Virus record (IMG/VR): IMGVR_UViG_3300035389_000059
Location: 1 to 20,974 of that record
From: a virus
Reading direction: 5' to 3' (one strand)
DNA length: 20,974 bases
Positions 7,801-14,168 of the stretch are shown piece after piece; positions within the stretch are counted from its first letter, which is position 1; every line of letters starts with the position of its first letter. Position numbers and translations under genes: made by a program. Under the pieces are notes generated by a model that saw only the letters and a program-made list of their open reading frames with translations, did no database searches and had not been told where the DNA came from.

Positions 7801-8436
7801 CAGCTCGCCGATATAGGGGATCAATTCCTGGACAGTGGTTTTTCCGGATGCCTCGATTTGAAACATCAGGTCGGCAGATTCGCCGGCACCGTCAATGGCG
7901 TCGCCGTAGGCCTCCATGAGGGCCGTGATACCCGTCACGGTATCGGCGGCCTCGATGTGGGCCGCATTGGCGGCCTTAACTGACATTTGTAGGGTGTCCA
8001 GTGCCGCCACCGGCTCGGTCACGCCCGCAGAGATGACATTGTAATACGCCTGTGTCAGCGCCGTGGCATTGCCGTATTCCGGCCCCAGTGTGCCTATTTT
8101 AGCGGCAATGGACCCCACCGTTTCATCGGTGATCTTGCCCATGTCAACCACGGCGGCGTCATACTCGCTGTAGGCCTCTATGGAGGCCTCGGCAAAGCGC
8201 TTTACGGCTACGGCCGCAGCGACAACGGCGGCAATTGCCACGCCGATGCCGGCAGCCATCATCGCAGAGGATTTTTCCCAGGAGCGGCCCATGTTATCGG
8301 CCTGCGCGGCCCCGGCGGTCACATTTTTCTTCAGCTTGTCAAAGGCCCTGTCCGTGGTATCATCAAATCGTTTGACGACGGCACTGCCCTTGTCATCGAC
8401 CTCTAATGTGATGTAGACCTTGTTTTTATCGGCCAT
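4861..8436 (-). CDS. Tail tape measure protein
   Basis: At 1191 aa this is the longest gene in the window, as expected for the protein that sets tail length and is ejected with DNA. The N-terminal part resembles TP901-type tape measures (YDAAVVDMGKITDETVGSIA, then repeated helical segments through residue ~350). A hydrophobic Ala/Val/Ile stretch lies at about residues 59-78. An Ala/Lys-rich coiled-coil region follows near 520-570. Two short motifs typical of tape measure C-termini occur: HPGEMIIPAPL near 795 and HGAEEVVPL near 1105, with a Gly-rich linker (GNDNDNDNGGG) between. The start overlaps the end of the chaperone extension by 11 nt. Order chaperones, tape measure, hub is the standard siphovirus tail layout. 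Confidence 0.93.
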   Translation of the reverse strand: MADKNKVYITLEVDDKGSAVVKRFDDTTDRAFDKLKKNVTAGAAQADNMGRSWEKSSAMMAAGIGVAIAAVVAAAVAVKRFAEASIEAYSEYDAAVVDMGKITDETVGSIAAKIGTLGPEYGNATALTQAYYNVISAGVTEPVAALDTLQMSVKAANAAHIEAADTVTGITALMEAYGDAIDGAGESADLMFQIEASGKTTVQELIPYIGELAGKSAALGITQDELGAAFSQVTLLAGSTANAATQYKAVLTSLMAPSETMTGLLGDYGGAQQAIADMGFEGVLDLISDAAGGNAGKLQKLMGSAEAVGGMLTLTGNDMEGYNQRLDDMATKAGNTEQAFDDWKESMEGIDAAYDASIKNLMIAFGEELAPMVSSSMQGIIDIMPTMIDVVHTTFAGIRVAGVLLVDAVIGGWIHIEYAFKTMVAGIKGAWASGVDVLEERMADFLYSVSQGLDRLPGFSDAATEAMRKLADQISDNTGESDKFGAAVAKVTIAKLKELAAHEDIIDGMLKEARGYKKTATAASAAAKAAIKNQRAIAKAAEKSAAQRKAAAADVVDAEEDAAEDVQATWTAAWGRSGQVAIGAGVETAESWQQTHDANARVLAAFSDLYQRTVQGDTEFERTQLRAQAAAYEAAGADKHHIALWLASELAALAADTTAVSDRENQAQVRAAQDAAYDKLLAEGTFFDGVSAGFSQITADATTWAEAGVYLAHDFADQASMSLSDGLFGILTGEMDSLEDAWDSLWKGMLRSVVDTVAQMAVEAASVAVISWVTDAIFASQGVWKLEGSDDGIPVVAHPGEMIIPAPLAGAIREGIDGGGYGDGFAGLGAAAGNLSAHGSNVMGSLATGTATSYAGIGATGLTGLLGGTMDFGDFFRGMTSPEAMIGAVATGGLPAAMTEMMGIGTPGLISFSSLGSMLGATAMMSLGLPGALAAMVGKPLGAFLTDALGDAFGVRENEEIRDMMEAALGYFSGRQAYQGLMPYESWGLFEYGTVTPEQMAELIAGLADAGAMEMHGYTTAQIAAAISAGSEYSPGDFFGTGQWNAEKARALDPAAMDPVQTGWGNDNDNDNGGGFSGDTPGGADDGYGRRYGGFSDGPRAGYPMTLHGAEEVVPLDEPYRSKFRDAVGMDPAAIAAAIVQQLGGAGGGNNRPIHVTVNLGNETLGTYVAQIADNVRIEATRRDAGTRRII

Positions 8437-8797
8437 ATGGGTTTCCCTTTGCCCTGCGCAGTGCCATTTTGCGGTTTTCCGCTTCGATCTGCCTGCCTTT
8501 TACGAGACCATGCAGCAGGCTGAGCTTTTCCAGCATCTCCCTGGCCGTCTCCCGGGTACACGCGATATTATGGACCTCAAAGACCAGGGCCAGGGCCGAA
8601 AAATCTTTCACAAACGCCGTGTTTATGGTGCGATACAATGCCAGCAGGTCCCGGTTTTCCGGGAGCAACATCGGAACATCGCAGTTCTCACAGTCCGGCT
8701 CAATGCCGTCCACCTCAAAGAGTTCGTCACAGCGGTCACAATTCATCTCCGGATAGTCCAATCGGTACTGGACGTACTCGATCAGGTTTTCCCGCTC
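8426..8797 (-). CDS. Tail assembly chaperone extension (T part of a G/GT-type frameshift product)
   Basis: This frame has no convincing independent start. The first start-like codon is TTG at 8761, and the ATG at 8746-8744 has GGAG almost touching it. The frame joins the upstream chaperone by a -1 shift at 8797-8803, giving a 241-aa fusion. After the shift it reads ERENLIEYVQYRLDYPEMNC. Four cysteines in two CxxC pairs (fusion residues about 138/141 and 154/157) suggest a zinc knuckle. The rest is helical and ends NPYGR, overlapping the tape measure start by 11 nt. In lambda the equivalent GT product recruits tail tube protein to the tape measure, and many Mu-like and siphophages use the same arrangement. 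Confidence 0.82.
   Translation of the reverse strand, partial: ERENLIEYVQYRLDYPEMNCDRCDELFEVDGIEPDCENCDVPMLLPENRDLLALYRTINTAFVKDFSALALVFEVHNIACTRETAREMLEKLSLLHGLVKGRQIEAENRKMALRRAKGNPYGR
8756..8773 (-). promoter_or_regulatory. Hairpin downstream of the slippery site
   Basis: GTCCAGT (8773-8767) can pair with ATTGGAC (8762-8756), with one G-U, around the loop ACCG. It begins 23 nt after the slippery heptamer. That is farther than the 5-9 nt usual for a frameshift stimulator, so a role is uncertain. Confidence 0.3.
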
Positions 8798-9150
8798 TTT
8801 TTTTTTTGCCCATCGTCGGTAATGGAATCGGCATCACACGCCTCAATAATCTGCACCTTGACGACACCGGGCAGCTGTTGCTTGATGTCATATTCACAAG
8901 GCACATCGGCCCCGGTGGTGGGTGCTTTGACGTTTTCCCAGCCGGTGATCATATAGTCCAGCAGGTCCGCGTTGATGGCATAGGTGTCTTTTTCGACCAT
9001 AAACAGCCCGGTCCTGGGGTTCTTTTTTTTCGTGGTGTGTTTTTTCTCGATCAGCCGGTGCACATCGGACCCGAAGCGGCGCAGTTCAAACACGGAGTCT
9101 CCGATGGGCAATTCAAATGATTCACTTTCTTCTATGATTTCAATGTACAT
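8782..9150 (-). CDS. Tail assembly chaperone (G-like, zero-frame product)
   Basis: This encodes 122 aa from ATG 9150-9148, with GGAG about 10 nt upstream. It lies between the tail tube and tape measure genes, the fixed place of tail assembly chaperones. The protein is acidic at its N-terminus (MYIEIIEESESFELP), with a middle basic segment (EKKHTTKKKNPRTG) and a helical second half. It ends DDGQKKKSGKT just after a run of ten A residues that holds an in-phase A AAA AAG. In lambda the G protein and its frameshift product GT coat the tape measure during assembly and are absent from the virion. Assignment rests on position plus the frameshift signal rather than on sequence similarity. Confidence 0.85.
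   Translation of the reverse strand: MYIEIIEESESFELPIGDSVFELRRFGSDVHRLIEKKHTTKKKNPRTGLFMVEKDTYAINADLLDYMITGWENVKAPTTGADVPCEYDIKQQLPGVVKVQIIEACDADSITDDGQKKKSGKT
8797..8803 (-). promoter_or_regulatory. Programmed -1 frameshift slippery heptamer A AAA AAG
   Basis: On the coding strand the zero-frame codons are GGG CAA AAA AAA AAG AGC. The heptamer A AAA AAG therefore sits in the exact X XXY YYZ phase used for tandem -1 slippage (the E. coli dnaX type). The zero frame ends at TGA 8784-8782, while the -1 frame continues as GAG CGG GAA AAC to 8426. The full run is ten A (plus-strand T at 8798-8807), so transcriptional slippage could add to the effect. Confidence 0.85.
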
Positions 9151-9189
9151 ATTCTTTTATCTCCATAACCAATATTAGGTGTTGCTTGT

Positions 9190-10239
9190 TTAGGCCAGCG
9201 GATCGGTGGTCCGTTTGTTCTGCACGTCGATTTGAAACGGCTGGGTGATGCCGGTCATGCCGGTGGGCGCGGTATCGGTGCCAAGCACCTTGAAGCTCAG
9301 GCTCATCGGGATCTTGCCCGGGCCGGAGATAGCCGCGTCGGGATCTATCACCTTCAGGTTCGGCAGCGAGATTTTGAACTCGTAATAATAAGTGGTCTCG
9401 ATGACGCCGCCCTTGAAATAGATCTCCATTTTTTTGCGCGTCAGGGCTTCCCAGTCGGTAAAAAACGTGTGGTTCGCATCGTTATACCGCGGAAAATTCA
9501 ACGTGAGCGTGGCCTGGGGAAACCCTTCGCCCACCGGTTCGTCCACGTCTTCATTGCCTGTCGTCAGGTCCGCCTCCATGGGGCGGTCAAAGGACAGATC
9601 AAACCCGCTCGGGTAGATGGCGTCCCCGATGTCCAGGGCGTCCCCGGACTCATCCCCCAGCCAGAAATGGGCGTCCTTGTTCATGATGATCCGGTTGCCC
9701 TTGTCCGGGTAGGTGAGGCTGGCCATGGTGGCCGCCGTGTTGATGACCGATGCCAGTTCCAGCTGGTTGGCGATCCCATCGGCGGTGAGTTTAACAGGGG
9801 CGTTCATCTCTCCGGACAGCCCGAACTTGTTGTATTTCACGGACGGGAATTCCCAGACCTTGTCCGATTTTTTCAGCATCGGCAACGTGGCAAACAATCC
9901 GGACACGTTGTCCGCCATCACATAGCTGTTGATATAGGCCGCGGTGGCCGCCTGCTGCACGGGGGCGCCCGCCGTGCCCATGATCAGCGCAATGAGCGTG
10001 TCCAGCCCCTCATAGCGCATATAAGCTTCGATACCGCCGCCCGCGTTGATCTTGCCCTGGTCGGTACGCTGGATAAAGGCCAGGCCCGCGCTGTCGTCAT
10101 CGATGTGCTCGATGGTCTGTTTGAACGATTCGGACAGGATTAATATGCCGTCGTTTGCGCCGGCGGCCACGGCCGTCCGCCAGGTGGCGGCTTTTTTCAG
10201 GCCCACGAGTATTTCTCTACCTGTTAATGGGTTTCCCAT
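9190..10239 (-). CDS. Tail tube protein (major tail protein)
   Basis: This is a 349-aa protein starting at ATG 10239-10237 after CGGAGG, within the end of the preceding small gene (23-nt overlap). The sequence is acidic and beta-rich, with a typical tail-tube opening (GNPLTGREILVGLKKAATWR) and many short strands (FDLSFDRPMEADLTTGNED, IETTYYYEFKISLPNLKV). Length and position before the chaperone pair fit a siphovirus major tail tube subunit. No sheath gene sits beside it, as one would find in a contractile Mu tail. Tube subunits polymerise around the tape measure to form the tail. Confidence 0.82.
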   Translation of the reverse strand: MGNPLTGREILVGLKKAATWRTAVAAGANDGILILSESFKQTIEHIDDDSAGLAFIQRTDQGKINAGGGIEAYMRYEGLDTLIALIMGTAGAPVQQAATAAYINSYVMADNVSGLFATLPMLKKSDKVWEFPSVKYNKFGLSGEMNAPVKLTADGIANQLELASVINTAATMASLTYPDKGNRIIMNKDAHFWLGDESGDALDIGDAIYPSGFDLSFDRPMEADLTTGNEDVDEPVGEGFPQATLTLNFPRYNDANHTFFTDWEALTRKKMEIYFKGGVIETTYYYEFKISLPNLKVIDPDAAISGPGKIPMSLSFKVLGTDTAPTGMTGITQPFQIDVQNKRTTDPLA

Positions 10240-10423
10240 TATTGGTTACCTCCGCTGTTTTTGATTTTTGTTTTTCGGTTTTAACCTCTTTGAGCAACCC
10301 GGCCGCGATATATCCGGCAGCCTGATCATCGGGCAGGGCAAACGGTTTGCCCGCCGCGATATACCCCAACTTCGGGTGATATGTGCCGGGCCGGCCCTCC
10401 GGATCCTTGTAAATGACTTGCAT
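10217..10423 (-). CDS. Small conserved-position phage protein, 68 aa
   Basis: The start is ATG 10423-10421, with a near-perfect AGGAGG 5 nt upstream. Longer readings in this frame begin inside the previous gene and lack an RBS. The product begins MQVIYKDPEGRPGTYHP and has a short beta-like segment with a repeated AGY/YIAAG motif. It ends in a Lys-rich tail (KEVKTEKQKSKTAEV). It resembles in size and place the small DUF2635-like proteins found before the tail genes of Mu-like phages, but I cannot confirm that family. It starts 19 nt after the tail terminator-like gene's stop and overlaps the tail tube start. Confidence 0.7.
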   Translation of the reverse strand: MQVIYKDPEGRPGTYHPKLGYIAAGKPFALPDDQAAGYIAAGLLKEVKTEKQKSKTAEVTNNGKPINR

Positions 10424-10442
10424 AGTATCCTCCTGTAGACGC

Positions 10443-10880
10443 TCAGTCATAACGGCTGTAGCGCATGGTGACGGTTTTGGTCTGGATGGCCGTTTTTTCA
10501 TCGGCCAATAGTTCACTGGCTGTTTCCGCCACCGGCACGGCAACGGCCGCCTGGCCGGAAAGCGTGTTGTTTTTCAGGGCGGCCACAATATCAGCGATGA
10601 TATCCAGCACGCCTTTCTGGCCGGTGGCGGCATCGCCCATGATGGTGGCTTCGGGTTTTCTCAGCTCAACATAGGCGGCAAGGGTAACCTCCAGGGTATC
10701 GGTTTCCTGCACCTGGGTTTCGATGGTGTAGTCAATGTCACCATCTTTAATCGCCACGGCCGGACACCGGACCGTATCGGGGATGAGGAGGAGATCTTCG
10801 GTCACATAGATATCGCTGTCCCGGACATAGGTCAGGTCGGTTTGGAGTTGGGCCTTGATGGCGCTGATGAGCGTTTTCAT
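10443..10880 (-). CDS. Tail terminator / minor tail protein (Mu gp37-like position)
   Basis: This encodes 145 aa, with an ATGA overlap with the upstream tail-completion gene (start 10880-10878). The N-terminal helix (MKTLISAIKAQLQTDLTYVRD) and following beta-strands (CPAVAIKDGDIDYTIETQV, TLEVTLAAYVELR) match the general pattern of small tail terminator or joining proteins, which form a ring ending the tail tube. The assignment comes from size, order and secondary-structure pattern; no diagnostic residue is visible. In Mu this slot is held by gp37. Confidence 0.65.
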   Translation of the reverse strand: MKTLISAIKAQLQTDLTYVRDSDIYVTEDLLLIPDTVRCPAVAIKDGDIDYTIETQVQETDTLEVTLAAYVELRKPEATIMGDAATGQKGVLDIIADIVAALKNNTLSGQAAVAVPVAETASELLADEKTAIQTKTVTMRYSRYD

Positions 10881-11392
10881 TTCGTTAGATAATCTCCGAA
10901 AATGCGCGTAAATATCCGCCGGTCGGCAGCCTGGATCACCAGAAACGGACGGGCCGGCATCTTGAAATCCATGTTCCGCCGGTGCTGTTCAACCAGTACA
11001 TGACGGGCCGGTATGGTCTTTCCAAAAGCCTTGGCCATATACCGCCAGTGCTTTTTCACCGTTACGTTTTTTTTGATCCGCCCGCCCAGTTGATGTATCC
11101 GGGCATACTTCGCGTTGGTGCCCACCGTCACCGACTTAGCAGAAACCGCTATCGTGACCGATCGCATGAGCCTGGCCGTGTCGATGAGCGTCTTTCCGCC
11201 GGCGGCTTTTGCCCGGGCCGAGGCCTTCCAGCGCACCGGCCGGCCGCCGGCCTTGAAGGTTTTGGCAACCGAGCGCAGCAACACCAACCCGCATTCTTTC
11301 AGGGCTTTTTGGGGCTTTGAGAGCCGACCGGACAGGTCCTTTAGTGCGACCTTGGCTTCCAGGTCGTTAATGGTGTATTTAACGGCAATCAT
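10877..11392 (-). CDS. Phage virion morphogenesis / tail completion protein (Mu gpG, P2 gpS-like)
   Basis: This 171-aa basic protein has the familiar pattern of the Phage_tail_S family. It has an N-terminal helix region (LSKPQKALKECGLVLLRSVA), a GGRPVRWKASARAKAAGGKTLIDTARLMRS-type central motif near residues 50-78, then VGTNAKYARIHQLGG and PARPFLVI near the C-terminus. Such proteins act in tail completion or head-tail joining. The Shine-Dalgarno is weak (AGGG about 14 nt upstream). In Mu the gpG gene lies just after the F gene; here it lies after the gp36-like gene, a rearrangement within the head-tail junction block. Confidence 0.88.
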   Translation of the reverse strand: MIAVKYTINDLEAKVALKDLSGRLSKPQKALKECGLVLLRSVAKTFKAGGRPVRWKASARAKAAGGKTLIDTARLMRSVTIAVSAKSVTVGTNAKYARIHQLGGRIKKNVTVKKHWRYMAKAFGKTIPARHVLVEQHRRNMDFKMPARPFLVIQAADRRIFTRIFGDYLTK

Positions 11393-11416
11393 GGGTTGGT
11401 TTACCCTGTTTTGTGT

Positions 11417-11866
11417 TTAATAGTTATCCAAAGACCCGCTGGAACTGTCCGATGCCCGGCCCAGGGTAAAAATGCGATCGCTTTTCGGGTTTACAGCCGC
11501 AGGACCGCCGTCATCATCCGGGGACGGCGTATCCACCCCCAGGCTCACCGTGCCGGCGGCCACGGATTTGAGCAAGGCAATGGCGTTGTTATAGCGCTCT
11601 TTGCGATCATCGGGCGCGCCCCGGCGCCGGGAATACAGGTTGTATACGGCGATATCCACGGCGATCTTGCGCACCATGGCCGGCACGGTGGCAAAGGGCA
11701 CGTCATACTGCACCGCGCAATAAGTGTTGATCTCCGCGTCGGCATCGGCAATGGCCCGGTCAACGGCATCGGTGTCAATGATACCGGCATCGTCATCGTC
11801 TGTGATGTCGATAAGGTCATCTTCGCTGATGCTCTCCAGCATGTCGGTCTGGGTGCAATAGGCCAT
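11417..11866 (-). CDS. DUF1320 protein (Mu gp36-like)
   Basis: This encodes 149 aa from ATG 11866-11864; GAGGA overlaps the previous gene's stop. It has the usual DUF1320 opening (MAYCTQTDMLESISEDDLID) and the helical core with RAIADADAEINTYCAVQYD and VPAMVRKIAVDIAVYNLYSRR (residues ~40-82). The C-terminus is Asp/Ser/Gly-rich. This family is thought to be a head-tail connector (adaptor-like) protein in Mu-like phages. The order (after the gp35-like gene, before tail genes) matches Mu. Confidence 0.88.
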   Translation of the reverse strand: MAYCTQTDMLESISEDDLIDITDDDDAGIIDTDAVDRAIADADAEINTYCAVQYDVPFATVPAMVRKIAVDIAVYNLYSRRRGAPDDRKERYNNAIALLKSVAAGTVSLGVDTPSPDDDGGPAAVNPKSDRIFTLGRASDSSSGSLDNY

Positions 11867-11869
11867 CGT

Positions 11870-12199
11870 TTATTCCTCCGGCGGCTCGGCCGTGTGTTTT
11901 TCTTCCGGTGGCGGTGCCGTGTGTTTTTCCACTAAGGCGATAAGCTCCGCCTTTTTGTCTTTGGGGCCGGTTTCGATCCCCAGCTTTTTACACAGGGACT
12001 GGAGTTTTGGCACGGTCATGTTTTTCAGGGGCGGCGATGTGGCGCTGATCCCGTCATCTTCCTCAAACCGCTGACGCTTGCTGGTCTCCAGGAGATCGGC
12101 ACCGAACTCGTCGGGGTACTCCCTTACTTCGTCTTTCAGGTGCTGGCCGTAGGGGACCACGGTAACGCTGGATCCGGTGCCGAGATATTTGATTAGCAT
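11870..12199 (-). CDS. HeH/LEM-type domain protein (Mu gp35-like)
   Basis: This encodes 109 aa, with AAGGAG 8 nt before ATG 12199-12197. The first ~45 residues form a small domain (MLIKYLGTGSSVTVVPYGQ). Residues ~60-92 carry a helix-extension-helix motif, MTVPKLQSLCKKLGIETGPK then DKKAELIALVEKH, as in the HeH/LEM or SAP-like modules seen in Mu gp35 relatives. The C-terminus is Pro/Glu-rich. It directly follows the capsid gene and a hairpin repeat. It may help stabilise the head or bind DNA; the role is not settled. Confidence 0.8.
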   Translation of the reverse strand: MLIKYLGTGSSVTVVPYGQHLKDEVREYPDEFGADLLETSKRQRFEEDDGISATSPPLKNMTVPKLQSLCKKLGIETGPKDKKAELIALVEKHTAPPPEEKHTAEPPEE

Positions 12200-12216
12200 T
12201 TTATTGTCTCCTTAAT

Positions 12217-12247
12217 AAGGGGCAGGCACGGGGGCCTGCCCCTACAG
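12217..12247 (-). repeat. GTAGGGGC...GCCC-type hairpin, copy 1
   Basis: A perfect 9-bp stem, GGGGCAGGC (12219-12227) and GCCTGCCCC (12234-12242), encloses ACGGGG. On the coding strand it reads GTAGGGGCAGGC...GCCTGCCCC and lies between the capsid stop and the next gene's RBS. It is not followed by a T-run in the direction of transcription, so it is not a standard terminator. Confidence 0.85.
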
Positions 12248-12261
12248 ATTAAAATCATCCA

Positions 12262-13236
12262 TCAGGTGGAAATGCAGTCATACCAGAGAAACCCCAGGTA
12301 TGAGCCGGTCTGGAGGATGTCGGTCTCTTCAGCCACTTCGTAGACATCCTGATGCCGGGCATTTTCCCGCCACTTTTCAGTCCGGCGGGCCTGGCCGGTA
12401 TCGTATGCCACGCGCGCCTGGTATCCCGGACACGGCACCTTGAGCCCCGGTTTTTTAGGCCGGTAAAACAAAAAGGCGCTGCCCTTGTCGGCGTTTTTCT
12501 CCCAGACGTTCACGGCGGTGAAGTCGTCACCAGCATAGGTTTCCTCATCGCTGGAATAGATGGCATCCCCGATAAGACATTCTTCGAGTTCGAACATGGC
12601 GGCAATCAGGTGGGCCGTCACAATACCGCGCTCGGTATACTTGATGCGCTCAAGCACGGTGGATTCCTGTTTGAGCTGGGGCAGGAGATTGGCACTGAGC
12701 ATGAGCCCGTTGGGCCGGACACCCGAATTTTTGCGGATGGTCTCGATGCGGGTTTCCACATCATCGATGAACGTGTTTGAATCACTGGCGGCCCATAAGC
12801 CCTCGGTATCTTCCCCGGCCACGCCGCACCAGGTGCCGTCTAAAACCAGGCTGGCCACCCGGCGCTCTTTCTTGAGGTCGATCTTATCGGCGGCAAACTC
12901 GATGCTGTCGTTGTCCGGATCCAGGGGCGGGGCACCGGCCACCTTGGCGTCCCGGCGGTCTTCATCGGTGACCTCCTTTGCAAAGGCGTATTCCGCGGTG
13001 GCGATACTGACACTGCTCATCGGAAACTTGCCCCGGGCGGCTTCGGTACCGGCGGCCCGGATGGCGGCCTCATCCCGGAACCAGGCCCCCTTGAGGTATT
13101 TGGTAATTTTAGCCCGGGGGCTCACCTTGTCGATGATCGGGAATATCCGATCGCCGATATAACTTTTGTTTCGGTAGGCTACACTGACGTTTGCCAGGGG
13201 GCCGGCCACTATTTGACTTCTTACGTCGTCTGGCAT
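12262..13236 (-). CDS. Major capsid protein
   Basis: This encodes 324 aa from ATG 13236-13234 with AAGGAG 6 nt upstream. A start at 13266 is rejected because it would translate through the repeat and RBS. The protein opens with MPDDVRSQIVAGPLANVSVA and IGDRIFPIIDKVSPRAKITK, typical of capsid proteins with an extended N-arm. A DEDRRDAKVAGAP segment, the long helix DDVETRIETIRKNSG and the motif RPNGLMLSANLLPQLKQES (residues ~190-210) fit an HK97-fold subunit. It follows protease, scaffold and decoration genes, as in Mu-like head operons. It is not obviously the Mu gpT family itself, so the fold is inferred. Confidence 0.87.
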   Translation of the reverse strand: MPDDVRSQIVAGPLANVSVAYRNKSYIGDRIFPIIDKVSPRAKITKYLKGAWFRDEAAIRAAGTEAARGKFPMSSVSIATAEYAFAKEVTDEDRRDAKVAGAPPLDPDNDSIEFAADKIDLKKERRVASLVLDGTWCGVAGEDTEGLWAASDSNTFIDDVETRIETIRKNSGVRPNGLMLSANLLPQLKQESTVLERIKYTERGIVTAHLIAAMFELEECLIGDAIYSSDEETYAGDDFTAVNVWEKNADKGSAFLFYRPKKPGLKVPCPGYQARVAYDTGQARRTEKWRENARHQDVYEVAEETDILQTGSYLGFLWYDCIST

Positions 13237-13255
13237 GGGGTACTCCTTTTTTTTT

Positions 13256-13283
13256 AGGGCAGGCACGGGGGCCAGCCCCTACG
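13256..13283 (-). repeat. GTAGGGGC...GCCC-type hairpin, copy 2
   Basis: On the coding strand GGGCTGGC pairs with GCCTGCCC, with one T-T mismatch. It ends just before nine A residues and the capsid gene's RBS. Same orientation as copy 1. Confidence 0.8.
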
Positions 13284-13306
13284 GGTTTAATGGTTGAATG
13301 GGTTTA

Positions 13307-13334
13307 AGGGCGGACACACAGGTCCGGCCCTACG
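13307..13334 (-). repeat. GTAGGG...CGCCC-type hairpin, copy 3
   Basis: This diverged relative sits about 24 nt from copy 2 in the same gap. The coding strand reads CGTAGGGCCGGAC...GTCCGCCCT, an 8-bp stem with one bulged base. It lies 5 nt below the stop of the decoration gene. Confidence 0.75.
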
Positions 13335-13339
13335 TCGGT

Positions 13340-14092
13340 TTAATGGACCACGGTGCCCAGGCTGTAGATGGTGACCGTTGTGCTGGCGGTGACCACGGCC
13401 AGAAACCGTTTGCTGTTGTTCTGGCCGATGGTCATGGTGCCGGTGAGGGTCACGTCCGTGCCGGCGGTGACGGTGAGGACCTCCGACGCGTCCGCCGCAT
13501 TTTTGATGGTGAATTCAAAACTATTGCCCACGCCCGCCTGGGTGAGGGCCGCGATGATCAGGAGCGCTGTCGGGGTCACATCGGAGCGCGCGGCCCCGGC
13601 CGGGTCCCGGATGATCAGCCCGCCCAGCAATTGGGCCGCCGTGTAGGTGGCCGCAGCGGCCGTGGCGATGGAGGTCACGGTGGTCTGGCCGATCAGGGTA
13701 CCCAGACCCTGGGGAAAGGGGCCGATGAGCCGCACGGAGGCCAGGTCGTTTTCAGCGCCGGCGGCCATCACCACCACGCCGCGGGATGCTTTCCAGTTCG
13801 GCCCGGCTTCCTGGCCCTTGCCGGCATCGGCGGCCGACACATATTCCGGGGCCACAAATTCCCCGATGGCCAGGGCCGCATTGGCCACCAGCTTGGAGAT
13901 GCCGTCCACACGGATGCGGGCAGCTTCCCCGGATTCGGGGGCGTTTTGCAGGATGCCGTAGGGCACTTCCGCGGCGCTGTCCGGGCGCCGGGCAGCCCCT
14001 GAGGAGTTGAGTACCACGAACCGGTACTGGTCATCGGACAGGTCCTCCGCCGCTTCGGCAGATACATCCAGGATCATATTTTCTATTGCCAT
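13340..14092 (-). CDS. Capsid decoration-like protein with extra C-terminal domain
   Basis: This encodes 250 aa from ATG 14092-14090, preceded by GTGAGGAAC. Residues 1-125 resemble small capsid cement or DUF2190-like proteins: LSDDQYRFVVLNSSGAARRP, YGILQNAP, ISKLVANAALAIGEFVAPE. Residues ~150-250 form a second Ala/Thr/Val-rich beta-like domain (GNSFEFTIKNAADASEVLTV, TGTMTIGQNNSKRFLAVVTA) not needed for cement function. Position between scaffold and capsid genes fits a head decoration protein. The fusion could display an outer adhesion or stabilising domain on the capsid; this is inference. Confidence 0.75.
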   Translation of the reverse strand: MAIENMILDVSAEAAEDLSDDQYRFVVLNSSGAARRPDSAAEVPYGILQNAPESGEAARIRVDGISKLVANAALAIGEFVAPEYVSAADAGKGQEAGPNWKASRGVVVMAAGAENDLASVRLIGPFPQGLGTLIGQTTVTSIATAAAATYTAAQLLGGLIIRDPAGAARSDVTPTALLIIAALTQAGVGNSFEFTIKNAADASEVLTVTAGTDVTLTGTMTIGQNNSKRFLAVVTASTTVTIYSLGTVVH

Positions 14093-14112
14093 GAGTTCCT
14101 CACTTTCTTTTT

Positions 14113-14165
14113 ATTGATTATTGCTGACGGGTGGTAGCGCTGCGCGCTGACACCCTATGATGCCG
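14113..14165. repeat. Host-like intergenic repeat, short form
   Basis: The 76-bp gap 14093-14168 contains GTGGTAGCGCTGCGCGCTG (from 14131). AGCGC and GCGCT can form a small hairpin. The same GTGGTAGCGCT occurs at 19991-20001, where a ~40-nt hairpin follows before GCGCGCTG. No gene fits in this gap. Confidence 0.55.
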
Positions 14166-14168
14166 GGA

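Noticed and set aside
8426-8761. Independent gene starting at TTG 8761
   Set aside because: There is no RBS at suitable spacing, and the frame continues upstream to the slippery site, so the frameshift fusion is the better model.
12217-12247. Rho-independent terminator after the capsid gene
   Set aside because: The hairpin has no following T-run on the transcribed strand, and tail genes must be transcribed beyond it.
13237-13266. Upstream ATG for the capsid gene at 13266
   Set aside because: It would translate the hairpin repeat and the AAGGAG that serves the ATG at 13236.
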